Positions 51,167 through 60,417 of a DNA stretch of 64,000 nucleotides are shown here, piece after piece; position 1 is the first letter of the stretch, and each line of letters opens with the position of its first letter. This DNA is from an uncultured Lachnospiraceae bacterium. Lineage in GTDB: Bacteria; Bacillota; Clostridia; Lachnospirales; Lachnospiraceae. The stretch lies in assembly GCA_910586205.1 (NCBI GenBank), contig CAJUGD010000008.1, positions 1 through 64,000 of the forward strand, in the 5' to 3' direction. Both the position numbers and the translations under genes were made by a program. A model generated the notes under the pieces. It was given only the letters and a program-made list of their open reading frames with translations. It was not told the origin of the DNA and searched no databases.

Positions 51167-54100
51167 TCAGCCCCGTCTTATGCCTTCCAAATTCATGCTG
51201 CTTCCAATCTGTCCCTTGCCCTTATTCTTTGTCACCACAATTTTCTTCTCTATCCGCTCCTTAAGCTCAGACACATGGGAAATAATTCCCACCAGCCGTT
51301 CTCCTTCTGCCAGGTTGGATAATGCCTTCATGGCCTGGTTTAAGGCTTCCTCATCCAGAGAGCCAAAGCCTTCGTCCACAAACATGGTATCAAGGCGAAT
51401 CCCTCCTGCGCAGAACTGAATCTCGTCAGACAGCCCTAAGGCCAGGGAAAGAGACGCCTGAAAAGACTCTCCGCCGGATAAGGTCTTAACGCTCCTTTCC
51501 GTTCCGTTATAATGATCAATCACATTCAGCTCCAGTCCTGCCTTTTCCTTTTTATTCTCCCCATTTTCCTGACGCTTTAACTCATATTGTCCGCTGCTCA
51601 TAGTAAGAAAACGCAGATTTGCCCGCCGCAGGATCCGATCAAAATATGCCGTCTGGATGTATGTCTCCAGATCGATCTTACGCTTTCCCGAAATCTGTCC
51701 GTTTGCCGTGTCAGACAGAGCTTTCACCCATACATACTCCTGCTCCACCCCGGCTAACTCCTGCCTTCTTCCCTTTACAGAATCATAAATGCCCAGGTTG
51801 TTTTTGTAGGCTGCATACCATTCTTCCTTTTTCCCGGACAATTCTGTTTTCTGCCGGATCCATTCCTGCTTTCTGGCAGTGATTTCTTCCTCCTTTAAAT
51901 CCTCCTGGGCCTGTGTCTGCTCCTTTAAAGTCTGAATCCTGGATTTAAGCTCTGCTATTTGTTCCCGGCGCTCTGAAAATACCTGCTCCGCCTGTTCCCT
52001 TTCCTCTAAAAGTCCCAAAAGCCGCTTTTTGTTTTCTGCGATTTCCTGAATCAGCCTTTCCTCTGTATGATCTCCCAATGCGGAAATAATGGGATCCCTT
52101 TGGGCTTGTAAATGCTTTCTTTCTGTATCCAGCCTTGCAAGCTCAATCTCTGTCTGTGCGGCCGTTTCCTGAGTTTCCTTCAGACGTTTTTCTATTTGAG
52201 GGATTTCTTTTTCCAAAGTTTCTTTTCTTTCCAGGCGTATCTGGTTTTTCTTAATTCCCTCCCTGTTCTGTGCCAGCAATATCTCAAAAGTCTCTGCCGC
52301 CCTGGCTCCCGCCTGATACAGCTCATCTTCTGTAATCTGTATTCCGTTCTCGTCAGAAGTTCCCTGGAGCTGTTTGAGATCTAATCTCCTGGTAAGCCTT
52401 GATCCGTCCTCCCTGCCCTGACTTTCTAAAAATTCCAGACGGCTTCTCTTTTCCTGAATCTGCCTTCTTAAATTCTCCAGCTCTGCTGATTTTTTCCTGT
52501 TCTGCTCCTGGAAGATGCGGCGCGTCTCAATCTCCTGTCTGATGAAATCTTCCTGCAGGGAAATATTTTCTGCGGTTTCCTTAAGCTGATGAAGCATTTC
52601 CTCTGAAACTGCTTTTATTTCCTCCGGACTGCCTGTCCCAACTGCTTCACCTGTTTTTTCGTCTCCTGCTCTGCCCGCCTCCGCGGCTGTTTCTGCTTCC
52701 CACTTACTGTCCCCCACTGCCTTTTCCGCTTCACAAAGGCTGTTTAAAAGCTGCTGTCTCAAGGTTTTACTGCCTCCGGACAAAGAATCTGCCTCTGCCT
52801 GGGATATTCTTATCTTCTCTCTCAGGCTTTCCAGCTTTTCTCTCAGCTCTTTGACCAGCTTTTCCCTGTCTTCATAGTCTTTCTTTTGCTCTCCTGCCTG
52901 TAAAAGCCGTTCCTCTGCCTCCTTCAGCCGTTTTTCCAATATACTGCCCAGCATGGCAAGCTCTTTCCACCGCTTTTCCTCTGATCCAGGCCCATGATCC
53001 TCGCTGCAAAGATTCTCCGGTTTTTCCAAACTTCCTGTTTCCCCCCATTGCTCCCCCGTCTCTTTGCTCTGGATAGCCTTCCACTCCTCCTCCATCAGTT
53101 CCCGCAAATGCCGGATATCTCCGCTGAGCTTCTGTACCTTCCTCTCTGCCTGAGATAATTCCTTTTTCTTTCCGTCCAATATCTCCTTTTTAGGAACCTT
53201 ATGAGGAAGCACGGCTAAGACAGGATGATGAACTGATCCGCAGACAGGACACTTTTCCCCTTCCTTCAGATTCTCGGCAAGCAGCCCTGCCTGAGCGTCC
53301 AGAAATTCTTTCTCCATGCTGTGATACTCCTGCTGCAGTTCCTCCCATTTCCCGGATGCTTTCTGGTAAAGCTGCTGATTCTTTTTATATTCTTCATTCC
53401 ATGACTTCAGACGATCTTCCTTCTTCCGAAATTCCTCCAAAAGCCGCTGTGCGTCTTCTTTCCGGTGCCGCCATTCTGCCTCCTCCCGGTCTGCTGCCCC
53501 AAGCTTTTCCATCTCCCGGCAAATCTGTTCTTCCTGCCTTTTCAGCTCTTTTTCCCGATCAGTATATTGAGCCAGTTTCTTTTCTTCCTTCTCCTGATCA
53601 CACTCTGCCTCTTTAAGCTTTTGCAGCCCTCTTTCCAATGCCTCTGTCTGCCGCTTTAATTCTCTTTTTCTCCCGGATAATGCCTCCAAAGCCACATCCC
53701 GATCTGCCAGAGCCTCTGCCTGTTTCATTAGCTTTTCTGTGTCTTCCTCCATCTGTTTTTCCGTATTTTTACTTTCACACAATGCCTTCTCTATGTCTGC
53801 CTTCTCACAGATTCTCTGTTTCCTGCGTCTCAAAAGCTCTGTCAGCTCCTCGTTTTGCTCCTCTAAACGAGACTTTTCATTCAGAAGCCTTTCCTTCTCC
53901 TCGCCTGCGTCTTTAAGGTCATTTAATTCCTTTCTTTTTTCCTCTGCACCTTTATCAAGCGCCTCCGCTGTTTTAGAAGCCTCCTGGTTCTTTTCCCTCT
54001 GAATGTGTGCTTTCTTATCCGTTTCCTCCATCTGCCCATCCAAAGTCTCAAGCTGCCGGAATTTATCCGCCTTTTCCTCCTTCTCACCAATCAGCCGGGT

Positions 54101-55090
54101 CAGACGTTCTTCCTCTCCTGACCGCTCTAAGGCAGCTTCCCTGGCTGTCTTAGCCGCTTCAAACTCCGGAAGCTTTTCTTGTAAAAGTTCTTCGCTCTGC
54201 TTCAGTTCTTCCTTAAGAAGCCTGCCCTGCTCCTCCTTTCCCAACAGACGGTCCTCTGCCTGGATCCGTTTCTCTAAAACTCCCAGCTTTTTCTCCGTCT
54301 CCTCCAGTACAGCCTTGTCGCACTTCAGTAGCTGGCTCAAAAGCTCTAACCCTCTTTCTACCTTTCCCTCAAACCCGTTTTTCTCTAGCTCCTCAAACTC
54401 CTGGCCAATCCGGGCATAGTCCCCATCCTCTCCCTTTTCCTGGCATATCATCCCGCTCATGGATTGGATGATGCTTCTGCGGATTTCATCATAAGCCTTC
54501 TGCTGCTCTTTTGTGGCTTCCTTAAGCCGGCACTGCACTTCCTGATACAGACCTGTGTGAAAAATCTGCCGGAAAATCTCACTGCGCTCAGAAGTTCCTG
54601 CCAAAAGAAGCTTCTGGAAATCCCCCTGGGCAATCATGGCAATCTGGGTAAACTGACGGTAGTTAAGGCCAATCAGCTCCTCCACTGCCCGCGTCACCTC
54701 CCGCGTCTTTGTCACCGGCGGCCGTCCGTCAGGATATTCCAACACTGCATCCGCTTTCTGCAGGGTATATCCGATCCCCCTGCCTTTTGGCCTCTGATAA
54801 TCAGGATTTCTTTTGATCCGATATGGCTTCCCCTGATACTCAAACTCCATCTCCACAAAAGTAGGCACATCCTCTGGCGCATATTTGCTGCGGAACATTC
54901 CTGCCTCCCGCACCTGGCCGCTGGCTTCCCCATATAAGGCGAAAGCAATGGCGTCAAAAATCGTGGTCTTTCCTGCCCCTGTGTCTCCCGTGATCAAAAA
55001 AAGCCCCTGCCCTCCGAATTGTGAAAAATCAATCTCCGCCTTCTCCCCATAGGGACCAAAACCACTTATGGTCAGCTTTCCTGGCTTCAT
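51167..55090 (-). CDS. sbcC: Nuclease SbcCD subunit C
   Basis: SMC-like ATPase of the SbcCD (Mre11-Rad50-type) complex, which opens hairpins and processes DNA ends. Walker A is ITGDTGAGKTTIFDAIAFAL (about residue 35-55), the zinc hook is KCPVCGSVHHP (about residue 613), the signature is KTLSGGESFQASLSLALGLS (about 1203) and Walker B is MFVDEGFGSLDEEALN. The rest is coiled coil, rich in E, K and Q. At 1307 residues it is longer than E. coli SbcC (about 1050), mostly in the coiled arms, and the 700-860 section is unusually polar and low in complexity. sbcD precedes it by 28 bp. Confidence 0.93.
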   Translation of the reverse strand: MKPGKLTISGFGPYGEKAEIDFSQFGGQGLFLITGDTGAGKTTIFDAIAFALYGEASGQVREAGMFRSKYAPEDVPTFVEMEFEYQGKPYRIKRNPDYQRPKGRGIGYTLQKADAVLEYPDGRPPVTKTREVTRAVEELIGLNYRQFTQIAMIAQGDFQKLLLAGTSERSEIFRQIFHTGLYQEVQCRLKEATKEQQKAYDEIRRSIIQSMSGMICQEKGEDGDYARIGQEFEELEKNGFEGKVERGLELLSQLLKCDKAVLEETEKKLGVLEKRIQAEDRLLGKEEQGRLLKEELKQSEELLQEKLPEFEAAKTAREAALERSGEEERLTRLIGEKEEKADKFRQLETLDGQMEETDKKAHIQREKNQEASKTAEALDKGAEEKRKELNDLKDAGEEKERLLNEKSRLEEQNEELTELLRRRKQRICEKADIEKALCESKNTEKQMEEDTEKLMKQAEALADRDVALEALSGRKRELKRQTEALERGLQKLKEAECDQEKEEKKLAQYTDREKELKRQEEQICREMEKLGAADREEAEWRHRKEDAQRLLEEFRKKEDRLKSWNEEYKKNQQLYQKASGKWEELQQEYHSMEKEFLDAQAGLLAENLKEGEKCPVCGSVHHPVLAVLPHKVPKKEILDGKKKELSQAERKVQKLSGDIRHLRELMEEEWKAIQSKETGEQWGETGSLEKPENLCSEDHGPGSEEKRWKELAMLGSILEKRLKEAEERLLQAGEQKKDYEDREKLVKELREKLESLREKIRISQAEADSLSGGSKTLRQQLLNSLCEAEKAVGDSKWEAETAAEAGRAGDEKTGEAVGTGSPEEIKAVSEEMLHQLKETAENISLQEDFIRQEIETRRIFQEQNRKKSAELENLRRQIQEKRSRLEFLESQGREDGSRLTRRLDLKQLQGTSDENGIQITEDELYQAGARAAETFEILLAQNREGIKKNQIRLERKETLEKEIPQIEKRLKETQETAAQTEIELARLDTERKHLQAQRDPIISALGDHTEERLIQEIAENKKRLLGLLEEREQAEQVFSERREQIAELKSRIQTLKEQTQAQEDLKEEEITARKQEWIRQKTELSGKKEEWYAAYKNNLGIYDSVKGRRQELAGVEQEYVWVKALSDTANGQISGKRKIDLETYIQTAYFDRILRRANLRFLTMSSGQYELKRQENGENKKEKAGLELNVIDHYNGTERSVKTLSGGESFQASLSLALGLSDEIQFCAGGIRLDTMFVDEGFGSLDEEALNQAMKALSNLAEGERLVGIISHVSELKERIEKKIVVTKNKGKGQIGSSMNLEGIRRG

Positions 55091-55118
55091 AAACTCATCC
55101 TTCCCGTCTTTGCACGCT

Positions 55119-56249
55119 CTACTGCTCCTGAATCTCCCGAATCATCTTCCCCACAAACTCTCTCTGCTTTTGGCTGACCGGTTGGTTATTCTGCAATTCA
55201 TAAAACTCCTCAAACAGCTCTAACTCTGACTTAAGCTCCACCTTGCAGGCTCCTTTCACCTCCCGGCTCTCACGGGTTCTTTTATTATCATACTCCAATT
55301 TCATCAGGTTCGGATAAATCACCCGCAGCTTCTGCATTCCGTCCGGCACATCCTCCTCGTCAGTCAGCGTCACCTGCACATAGTCCTTCCGGTTTGTGTC
55401 TTTATAAAAATCCCGGGCTGTTACCTCCAGATAGGTTCCCCGAATCCGCCGCATATCCCGCAGCGGCTTAAAGGGCAAGGTTTTAATCTCCACACTCCCC
55501 TTTTCCTTAAGTTCTACCACGGTCATGGATTTCTCCTGCTCTGTCTCAGAAAAGGAGTACTTTAGCGGGGTGCCGCAGTATCGGACCGTCTCCCGCCCCA
55601 CATGCTGCGGACTGTGAATATGCCCTAAAGCCACATAATCAAAAGCATCAAACACGGACACGTCCACATTATCCAGTCCTCCCACCAGGACTTCTTCTGA
55701 GTCACAGCGAAATGCCCCTGTCACAAACTGATGGGCCACCAGCACGTTTCTCTTGTTCGGATCCACATTCATATGATCCACAGCAATCCTTACCGCATCC
55801 TGGTAGCTTCCCGGGTCCTCATTCTCAAACACATGGCGCACCAAGGCAGGCTTCACAAAAGGCAAAAGATACACCACCACCTCCCCATGGGAATCTTTCA
55901 TGGTAAAATTTGTCACATCCCCATCATATACCGGAGATACATAGACTCCCCGCCCGCTCATCAGGCGGGCTCCAAAAGCCACCCGCTCCGCTGAATCATG
56001 ATTTCCGCTGACCACAAATACCGGCGTTTCCATCTCTGCCAAACGGGTCAGAAATTCGTCAAACACCTGCACTGCCTCTGCAGAAGGAACCGGTTTGTCA
56101 TAAATATCCCCTGCCACCAGCACTCCGTCTGCCTGTTCCTGTTTCACTGCTGCCAGGATCTGGGATAAAATGACTCTCTGATCCTCCAGCATGGAAAACT
56201 CACTGACCCGCTTTCCGATATGAAGATCTGATATATGGATTAATTTCAT
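55119..56249 (-). CDS. sbcD: Nuclease SbcCD subunit D
   Basis: Mre11-like metallophosphoesterase, the nuclease partner of SbcC. Metal-binding motifs in order: HISDLHIGKR, VLVAGDIYDKPVP, VVSGNHDSAERV, and ALGHIHSPQHVG. 376 residues is standard; the C-terminal capping region is present. AGAGGTACGACA precedes the ATG. It heads the sbcD-sbcC-helicase run, with 89 bp between sbcC and the helicase gene. Confidence 0.93.
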   Translation of the reverse strand: MKLIHISDLHIGKRVSEFSMLEDQRVILSQILAAVKQEQADGVLVAGDIYDKPVPSAEAVQVFDEFLTRLAEMETPVFVVSGNHDSAERVAFGARLMSGRGVYVSPVYDGDVTNFTMKDSHGEVVVYLLPFVKPALVRHVFENEDPGSYQDAVRIAVDHMNVDPNKRNVLVAHQFVTGAFRCDSEEVLVGGLDNVDVSVFDAFDYVALGHIHSPQHVGRETVRYCGTPLKYSFSETEQEKSMTVVELKEKGSVEIKTLPFKPLRDMRRIRGTYLEVTARDFYKDTNRKDYVQVTLTDEEDVPDGMQKLRVIYPNLMKLEYDNKRTRESREVKGACKVELKSELELFEEFYELQNNQPVSQKQREFVGKMIREIQEQ

Positions 56250-56298
56250 TGTCGTACCTCTCTGGTCTGCTGACTATCTTTTTAAAGTAAAAATCAAA

Positions 56299-57135
56299 TC
56301 ATATGATCTTGTCTGTAGGCGCCATGGCATTTACCTCAACCAAGGTCAAATCATGAAGCGCTTCCCTATTTTTCCTGTCATACCCAAGAACATTCGCATA
56401 TAAAATATCACAAAGCACCAGAATGGGAAACTGGGGAGAAATCAGTTTTCCCAAATCCAGCTTCTCCTTCGTGGGAATCGGCAGCACCTCATCACAAAAC
56501 TCATCCCATTCCTTAAGGTGCACAGAACTGATGATTACCGTAAAAGCGCCTTTGCTCTTGGCTGTCTTCAAAGCCCGTATCACCGCATTGGTCCTGCCTG
56601 TTACCGTAATGCCGATTGCCAGCGCATCCTCATTTGTCACGGCAGAGCTCATGATCATGACATGGCTGTCTGTTATGCCCTCTATATCAATCCCCAGACG
56701 CATAAACCGCATTTCCAATTCTTCTGCCGCAATGCCCGAGGAGCCTTTTCCATATACAAATACCCTTCTCTTTTCAGCGATCTGCTTCGATACTTTTTTA
56801 ATCTGCTTTTCATCCACCAGAGCATAGGACTTATTCAGCAATTCCTGATAGGTTTCCAGGATTTGCCTGGTTCCATCCTCCACCGGATTGTTTTTTTCAT
56901 TCTGTAATCCTTCCCGATAGCGGTAGATAAACTGTCTGTATCCGTCAAAACCGCATTTTTGTGCAAACCGGGAAAGGGTGGCTTCGGAAGTAAATAGTAA
57001 TTTTGCTATCTTTTTAGCAGAAAAATCCATCAATTCCTTGTTCTGAAGAAAAAAGTCAGCAATACTTTTTTCTATCTGTGTAAAATTATTATAGTTTAAT
57101 TCAATCAACGGTTCAATGTCTTTTTCAAAGTGCAT
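56299..57135 (-). CDS. RpiR/MurR-family transcriptional regulator
   Basis: A 278-residue sugar-phosphate-responsive regulator. The N-terminal helix-turn-helix (about residues 15-70) reads NFTQIEKSIADFFLQN and SAKKIAKLLFTSEATLSRFA. The C-terminal SIS domain (about residues 120-260) reads VFVYGKGSSGIAAEELEMRF and IGITVTGRTNAVIRALKTAK. It lies behind the nanE-PTS operon, on the same strand but with its own -10 (57186-57191) after a terminator. The likely effector is N-acetylmannosamine-6-P or a related sugar phosphate, from the neighbouring nanE. Two GAAATTAnTTTC palindromes upstream of nanE are candidate sites. Confidence 0.88.
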   Translation of the reverse strand: MHFEKDIEPLIELNYNNFTQIEKSIADFFLQNKELMDFSAKKIAKLLFTSEATLSRFAQKCGFDGYRQFIYRYREGLQNEKNNPVEDGTRQILETYQELLNKSYALVDEKQIKKVSKQIAEKRRVFVYGKGSSGIAAEELEMRFMRLGIDIEGITDSHVMIMSSAVTNEDALAIGITVTGRTNAVIRALKTAKSKGAFTVIISSVHLKEWDEFCDEVLPIPTKEKLDLGKLISPQFPILVLCDILYANVLGYDRKNREALHDLTLVEVNAMAPTDKII

Positions 57136-57185
57136 TTATGCCGTTTACTCCTTTCTTGTCCGTGGTTTGTTAAGGCTTCTTTTTT

Positions 57186-57191
57186 ATTATA
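57186..57191 (-). promoter_or_regulatory. -10 element of the RpiR gene
   Basis: Minus-strand TATAAT 50 bp before the start, immediately after the PTS-gene terminator; -35 is weak. Confidence 0.5.
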
Positions 57192-57198
57192 TCATATA

Positions 57199-57269
57199 TA
57201 CGGCGAAAAAGGGCAGATACAATCTCTGCATCCGCCCTTTTCTGATATTTCTTTATCATTTTCGCCGTA
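57199..57269 (-). terminator. Nested hairpins after the PTS gene
   Basis: An inner stem AAAAGGGC/GCCCTTTT (57207-57241) with T-run and an outer 11 bp pair TACGGCGAAAA/TTTTCGCCGTA (57199-57209 with 57259-57269) share the A-run. They can form together only in part, so two alternative structures exist. At least the inner one looks like a terminator. Confidence 0.75.
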
Positions 57270-57277
57270 CAAGCTTT

Positions 57278-58783
57278 TTAATCGTCAATATTGAGAATAT
57301 CCACTATAATATTCTTATACAAAATAGCCTTCGCTCCATATACAACCTGAACACCGCCATCCACTTCAATAATACCTGCCGCACCGATTGCTTTCAGCTT
57401 ATCTCTGTCCACTTTGTCCTTATCCTTCACAGAAACGCGAAGCCTTGTAATACAGGCATCCACATCCTCAATATTCTCTGCTGCCCCAAGAGCCGCAATA
57501 ACCTCGATAGCTTCTTCCTTTAAGGAATCCTTGGTGGTTAAGGAACTCTTGGTGGTTTCTATATCATCATCTTCCCCTCTGCCCGGCGTCATAATGTTGA
57601 ACTTTGTAATAAAGAACCGGAAAGAAAAATAGTAAAGGAAGAACCAAACCACACCCACCACAGGCACAAAAATCCAGTTTGTTTTTGCAGCTCCCTGCAG
57701 CACGCCGAACAGCATAAAGTCAATGACTCCGCCGGAGAATGTATTTCCGATAGAAATATTCAGCACATCAGCCACGAGGAAGGATACGCCGTCTAAGAAG
57801 GAATGGAAAACATATAAAAGCGGGCTTACAAACAGGAACATGAACTCCAGAGGCTCTGTGATACCTGTAATAAAGGAAGTCAGCGCCACACCAAAGAACA
57901 AACCGCCATATGCTTTTCTCTTTTCTTTCGGAACACAGTGATACATCGCCATGGCTGCTCCGGGAAGACCGAACATCATAGTGGCAAAACGTCCTGCAAA
58001 GAACTTGGTTCCTTCTGTAAATAATCCTGTATGGTTCGGATCCGCAAGCTGCGCAAAGAAAATCTTCTGGGCGCCGGCAATCTGCTCCCCTGCCACCATC
58101 TCAATACCGCCCAGCTCTGTATACCAGAACATGGGATAAATCATATGGTGCAGACCTACTGCTCCGCAGAGCCTCATCAAAAAGCCATAAAAGAATGTGC
58201 CGATAGGACCTGCCACAGCGATATACTCTCCGCTGGCAATCAGCAGATTCTGGAATGGCGGCCAGATAATAAAGAAAATCATGCCGATAAAAATGGAAAC
58301 CACTGCAGTGATAATCGGCACAAACCGGGATCCGCCGAAAAATCCCATTACCTGGGGCAACTGTATATTATGGTAGCGGTTGTGAAGCCATACCGTTGTA
58401 CAGCCTACTGCAATAGCACCTACAGCGCCGGTATCAATGGCATTTCCGCCAGGCGAGAAAATATTGATCATGGCTGTAATGGTTGCATTCATAACAAAAT
58501 AACCAACTACGCCGGCCAGAGCCGCAGTCCCTTTATCCTTTTTGGCAAGGCCCACACAGAGACCCACACAGAGCAGCAGCATCAAGTTGGCAAATACCAC
58601 ATTACCGGCCGCAGCCATAATCTGGAAAACAGCCTGCAGCCATGCCTGATTTAAAACAGGATAAGCTGCTATGGTTGTTTCGTTAGAGAAAGAACTTCCG
58701 ATTCCCAGCAAAAGACCTGCTGCGGGAAGGATAGCGATCGGAAGCATAAACGCTTTGCCCAGTTTTTGTAATTTCTTAAACAT
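57278..58783 (-). CDS. PTS transporter EIICB, glucose/N-acetylhexosamine family
   Basis: A 501-residue membrane permease that imports and phosphorylates a hexose or amino sugar. The EIIC part (residues 1-400, about ten helices) begins MLPIAILPAAGLLLGIGSSF and contains LTSFITGITEPLEFMFLFVS, the sugar-site loop. The EIIB part is C-terminal (about residues 425-501) with the phospho-cysteine in VDACITRLRVSVKD. No EIIA domain is fused or encoded nearby, so a shared EIIA must serve it. Between nanE (14 bp) and the RpiR gene, the likely substrates are N-acetylmannosamine or related sugars, though glucose or maltose types are similar in sequence. Confidence 0.88.
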   Translation of the reverse strand: MFKKLQKLGKAFMLPIAILPAAGLLLGIGSSFSNETTIAAYPVLNQAWLQAVFQIMAAAGNVVFANLMLLLCVGLCVGLAKKDKGTAALAGVVGYFVMNATITAMINIFSPGGNAIDTGAVGAIAVGCTTVWLHNRYHNIQLPQVMGFFGGSRFVPIITAVVSIFIGMIFFIIWPPFQNLLIASGEYIAVAGPIGTFFYGFLMRLCGAVGLHHMIYPMFWYTELGGIEMVAGEQIAGAQKIFFAQLADPNHTGLFTEGTKFFAGRFATMMFGLPGAAMAMYHCVPKEKRKAYGGLFFGVALTSFITGITEPLEFMFLFVSPLLYVFHSFLDGVSFLVADVLNISIGNTFSGGVIDFMLFGVLQGAAKTNWIFVPVVGVVWFFLYYFSFRFFITKFNIMTPGRGEDDDIETTKSSLTTKDSLKEEAIEVIAALGAAENIEDVDACITRLRVSVKDKDKVDRDKLKAIGAAGIIEVDGGVQVVYGAKAILYKNIIVDILNIDD

Positions 58784-58797
58784 AACTTTCCCCCTTC

Positions 58798-59487
58798 TTA
58801 ATTAAGCACAGACGCAAATCCCCTTGTAATAACCTGGGGCCTTGTAATGATGGAGCCTACTACAACACAATAACAGCCAAGCTCTATCACCCTTTTTGCC
58901 TTTTCGGGCGTATTAATATTTCCTTCTGCCACCACCGGATGAGCAGCCTTTGCCAGAATCTCCCGGATGATCTTAAAATCATCTTCCTCAATCTTATTGC
59001 CCTTACTTTGATCCGTGTATCCTACCAAAGTAGTTCCTATAAAGTCAAATCCCAGCTCATCTGCATGAAGAGCTTCTTCCACGGTAGAGCAATCAGCCAT
59101 CAAAAGCTGTTCCGGATATTTTTCCCGGATCTCTGCATAAAAATCATCGATTGTCTTTCCTCCTGGCCGAAGATCAAACGTAGCATCCAATGCGATGATC
59201 TCTGTCTTTGCCTTGACAAGCGCGTCTATTTCCTCCATGGTCGGCGTAATATAGACCTTGCTGTCCTCAAAATCCTTTTTCCAGATTCCGATCACCGGTA
59301 AATCCACGTTCTTTTTGATTTCTTCAATATCCTCTGGTGTGTTGGCTCGAATACCGAGTGCACCGCCCTCTGCCGCTGCCCTTGCCATCCTTCCCATGAT
59401 AAAAGAAGAATGCAGCGGTTCTGTCGGCAGAGCCTGACAAGATACAATAAGTTTCCCCTTCATTTTCTTAATCTGTTCACCTAACAT
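58798..59487 (-). CDS. nanE: N-acetylmannosamine-6-phosphate 2-epimerase
   Basis: Converts ManNAc-6-P to GlcNAc-6-P. A 229-residue TIM barrel with LIVSCQALPTEPLHSSFIMG, AAEGGALGIRANTPEDIEEI, LPVIGIWKKDFED (active-site lysine region), LMADCSTVEEAL and GNINTPEKAKRVIELGCYCV. First gene of the nanE-PTS unit; the epimerase would act on the phosphosugar the PTS delivers. Sialate lyase (nanA) and ManNAc kinase (nanK) are absent, so this unit suits imported ManNAc rather than whole sialic acid. AAGGAAGGGAACT precedes the ATG. Confidence 0.93.
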   Translation of the reverse strand: MLGEQIKKMKGKLIVSCQALPTEPLHSSFIMGRMARAAAEGGALGIRANTPEDIEEIKKNVDLPVIGIWKKDFEDSKVYITPTMEEIDALVKAKTEIIALDATFDLRPGGKTIDDFYAEIREKYPEQLLMADCSTVEEALHADELGFDFIGTTLVGYTDQSKGNKIEEDDFKIIREILAKAAHPVVAEGNINTPEKAKRVIELGCYCVVVGSIITRPQVITRGFASVLN

Positions 59488-59551
59488 AGTTCCCTTCCTT
59501 TCCCTTTCCTAACGATAATCAGCGCCTTTATTCGTTAACCGGTGTACTGTT

Positions 59552-59580
59552 ATCATACACGAGTAAGAAAGTATTTGCAA
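59552..59580 (-). promoter_or_regulatory. nanE: Promoter of nanE-PTS
   Basis: Minus-strand TTGCAA (59575-59580), 17 bp, TATGAT (59552-59557). The -35 is covered by the inverted repeat AGTATT-TGC-AATACT (59570-59584). Confidence 0.7.
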
Positions 59581-59597
59581 TACTATTTTATGTTTAA

Positions 59598-59609
59598 GAA
59601 ATTACTTTC
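59598..59609. promoter_or_regulatory. Candidate RpiR operator, proximal
   Basis: GAAATTACTTTC, one base from the perfect palindrome at 59683-59694, centred about 26 bp upstream of the nanE -35. Confidence 0.45.
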
Positions 59610-59682
59610 ATTCTCTTTATTAAAAATAGACAATATTTTATTTTTATCGTGGCAAATCCCTTCACTTTTTTGTGCATATTGT

Positions 59683-59694
59683 GAAATTAATTTC
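59683..59694. promoter_or_regulatory. Candidate RpiR operator, distal
   Basis: GAAATTAATTTC is a perfect 12 bp palindrome, 85 bp from the proximal copy (about eight helical turns). The pairing suggests looped or cooperative binding. Confidence 0.45.
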
Positions 59695-59810
59695 CTTAAT
59701 CCAACCAGGTACTCCTGATTATTTCCATATTTCTCCTATTTTTAAATAAACACCTGCCTGCACAGAATGATGAACTTTTCTTCCGGATCATTCTTTCATT
59801 CAGCAAAAAA

Positions 59811-59835
59811 CCGATGTGCAGCAAAAACACACCGG
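59811..59835 (-). terminator. Terminator of ogt
   Basis: Minus-strand CCGGTGTG/CACATCGG stem (one G-T pair) then six T, 51 bp after the ogt stop. Confidence 0.8.
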
Positions 59836-59886
59836 ATTTTTCATCTGAAAACACATTATGATAATACCTGCAGGCTATAAATTCCT

Positions 59887-60417
59887 CTAAACGCAATTCG
59901 ACAAATTTACACCTTCCAATGCAAGCAGCCTCTGCTTTTTATCCAGCCCTCCCGCATACCCTGTCAGCCGTTTGTCTGCTCCCACTACCCGGTGACAAGG
60001 AATAATAATAGAAATAGGGTTGTGGCCAACCGCGCCGCCCACAGCCTGAGCCGCCATACTTGAAAGCCCTTTCTCTGCAGCGATTCTTTTGGCTAACTCT
60101 CCATAGGTAGTCACTTTTCCATAAGGAATGTCACAAAGCATCTCCCAAACCGCCCTGCGGAATCCACTTCCCTCCGGAGCAAGAATCAGTTCCTTAACGG
60201 ATGGCCTTTCCCCGTTAAAATAACGGTCAAGCCACTCCTTTGCCTGATTTAAAATCAAGGAATCCGGATTTTTCACCACCTTTTCCTTTGTTAAATCAGG
60301 AAAATACTTCTGCCCCTCCATCCACAGCCCCACAAGCGCATGATTCCTTTCTGCCAGCAGAAGTTTGCCTATGGGAGAATGGTATTCCATAAGATTCATC
60401 ATTTTACAGCGCTCCAT
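59887..60417 (-). CDS. ogt: Methylated-DNA-protein-cysteine methyltransferase
   Basis: Repairs O6-alkylguanine by transferring the alkyl group to itself. The acceptor is C141 in ISIIIPCHRVVGADKR; the DNA-binding helix is in IPYGKVTTYGELAKRI (Arg-finger/turn region) and the fold includes PEGSGFRRAVWEMLCDIPYG. 176 residues is typical. Its ATG directly follows the stop of the metallo-hydrolase gene, so the two are coupled. A later ATG pair (60402, 60399) is also possible. Confidence 0.93.
   Translation of the reverse strand: MERCKMMNLMEYHSPIGKLLLAERNHALVGLWMEGQKYFPDLTKEKVVKNPDSLILNQAKEWLDRYFNGERPSVKELILAPEGSGFRRAVWEMLCDIPYGKVTTYGELAKRIAAEKGLSSMAAQAVGGAVGHNPISIIIPCHRVVGADKRLTGYAGGLDKKQRLLALEGVNLSNCV

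Larger units (their letters stand above)
59488..59886. other. Control region upstream of nanE and 3' region of ogt
   Basis: A 399 bp non-coding gap. It holds the nanE promoter (59552-59580), three palindromic sites, and the ogt terminator (59811-59835). A 66-codon frame across it (59696-59896) contains the terminator and is not a gene. Confidence 0.7.

Noticed and set aside
59696..59896. 66-codon minus-strand frame downstream of ogt
   Set aside because: It overlaps the ogt stop and contains the ogt terminator; composition is not gene-like.
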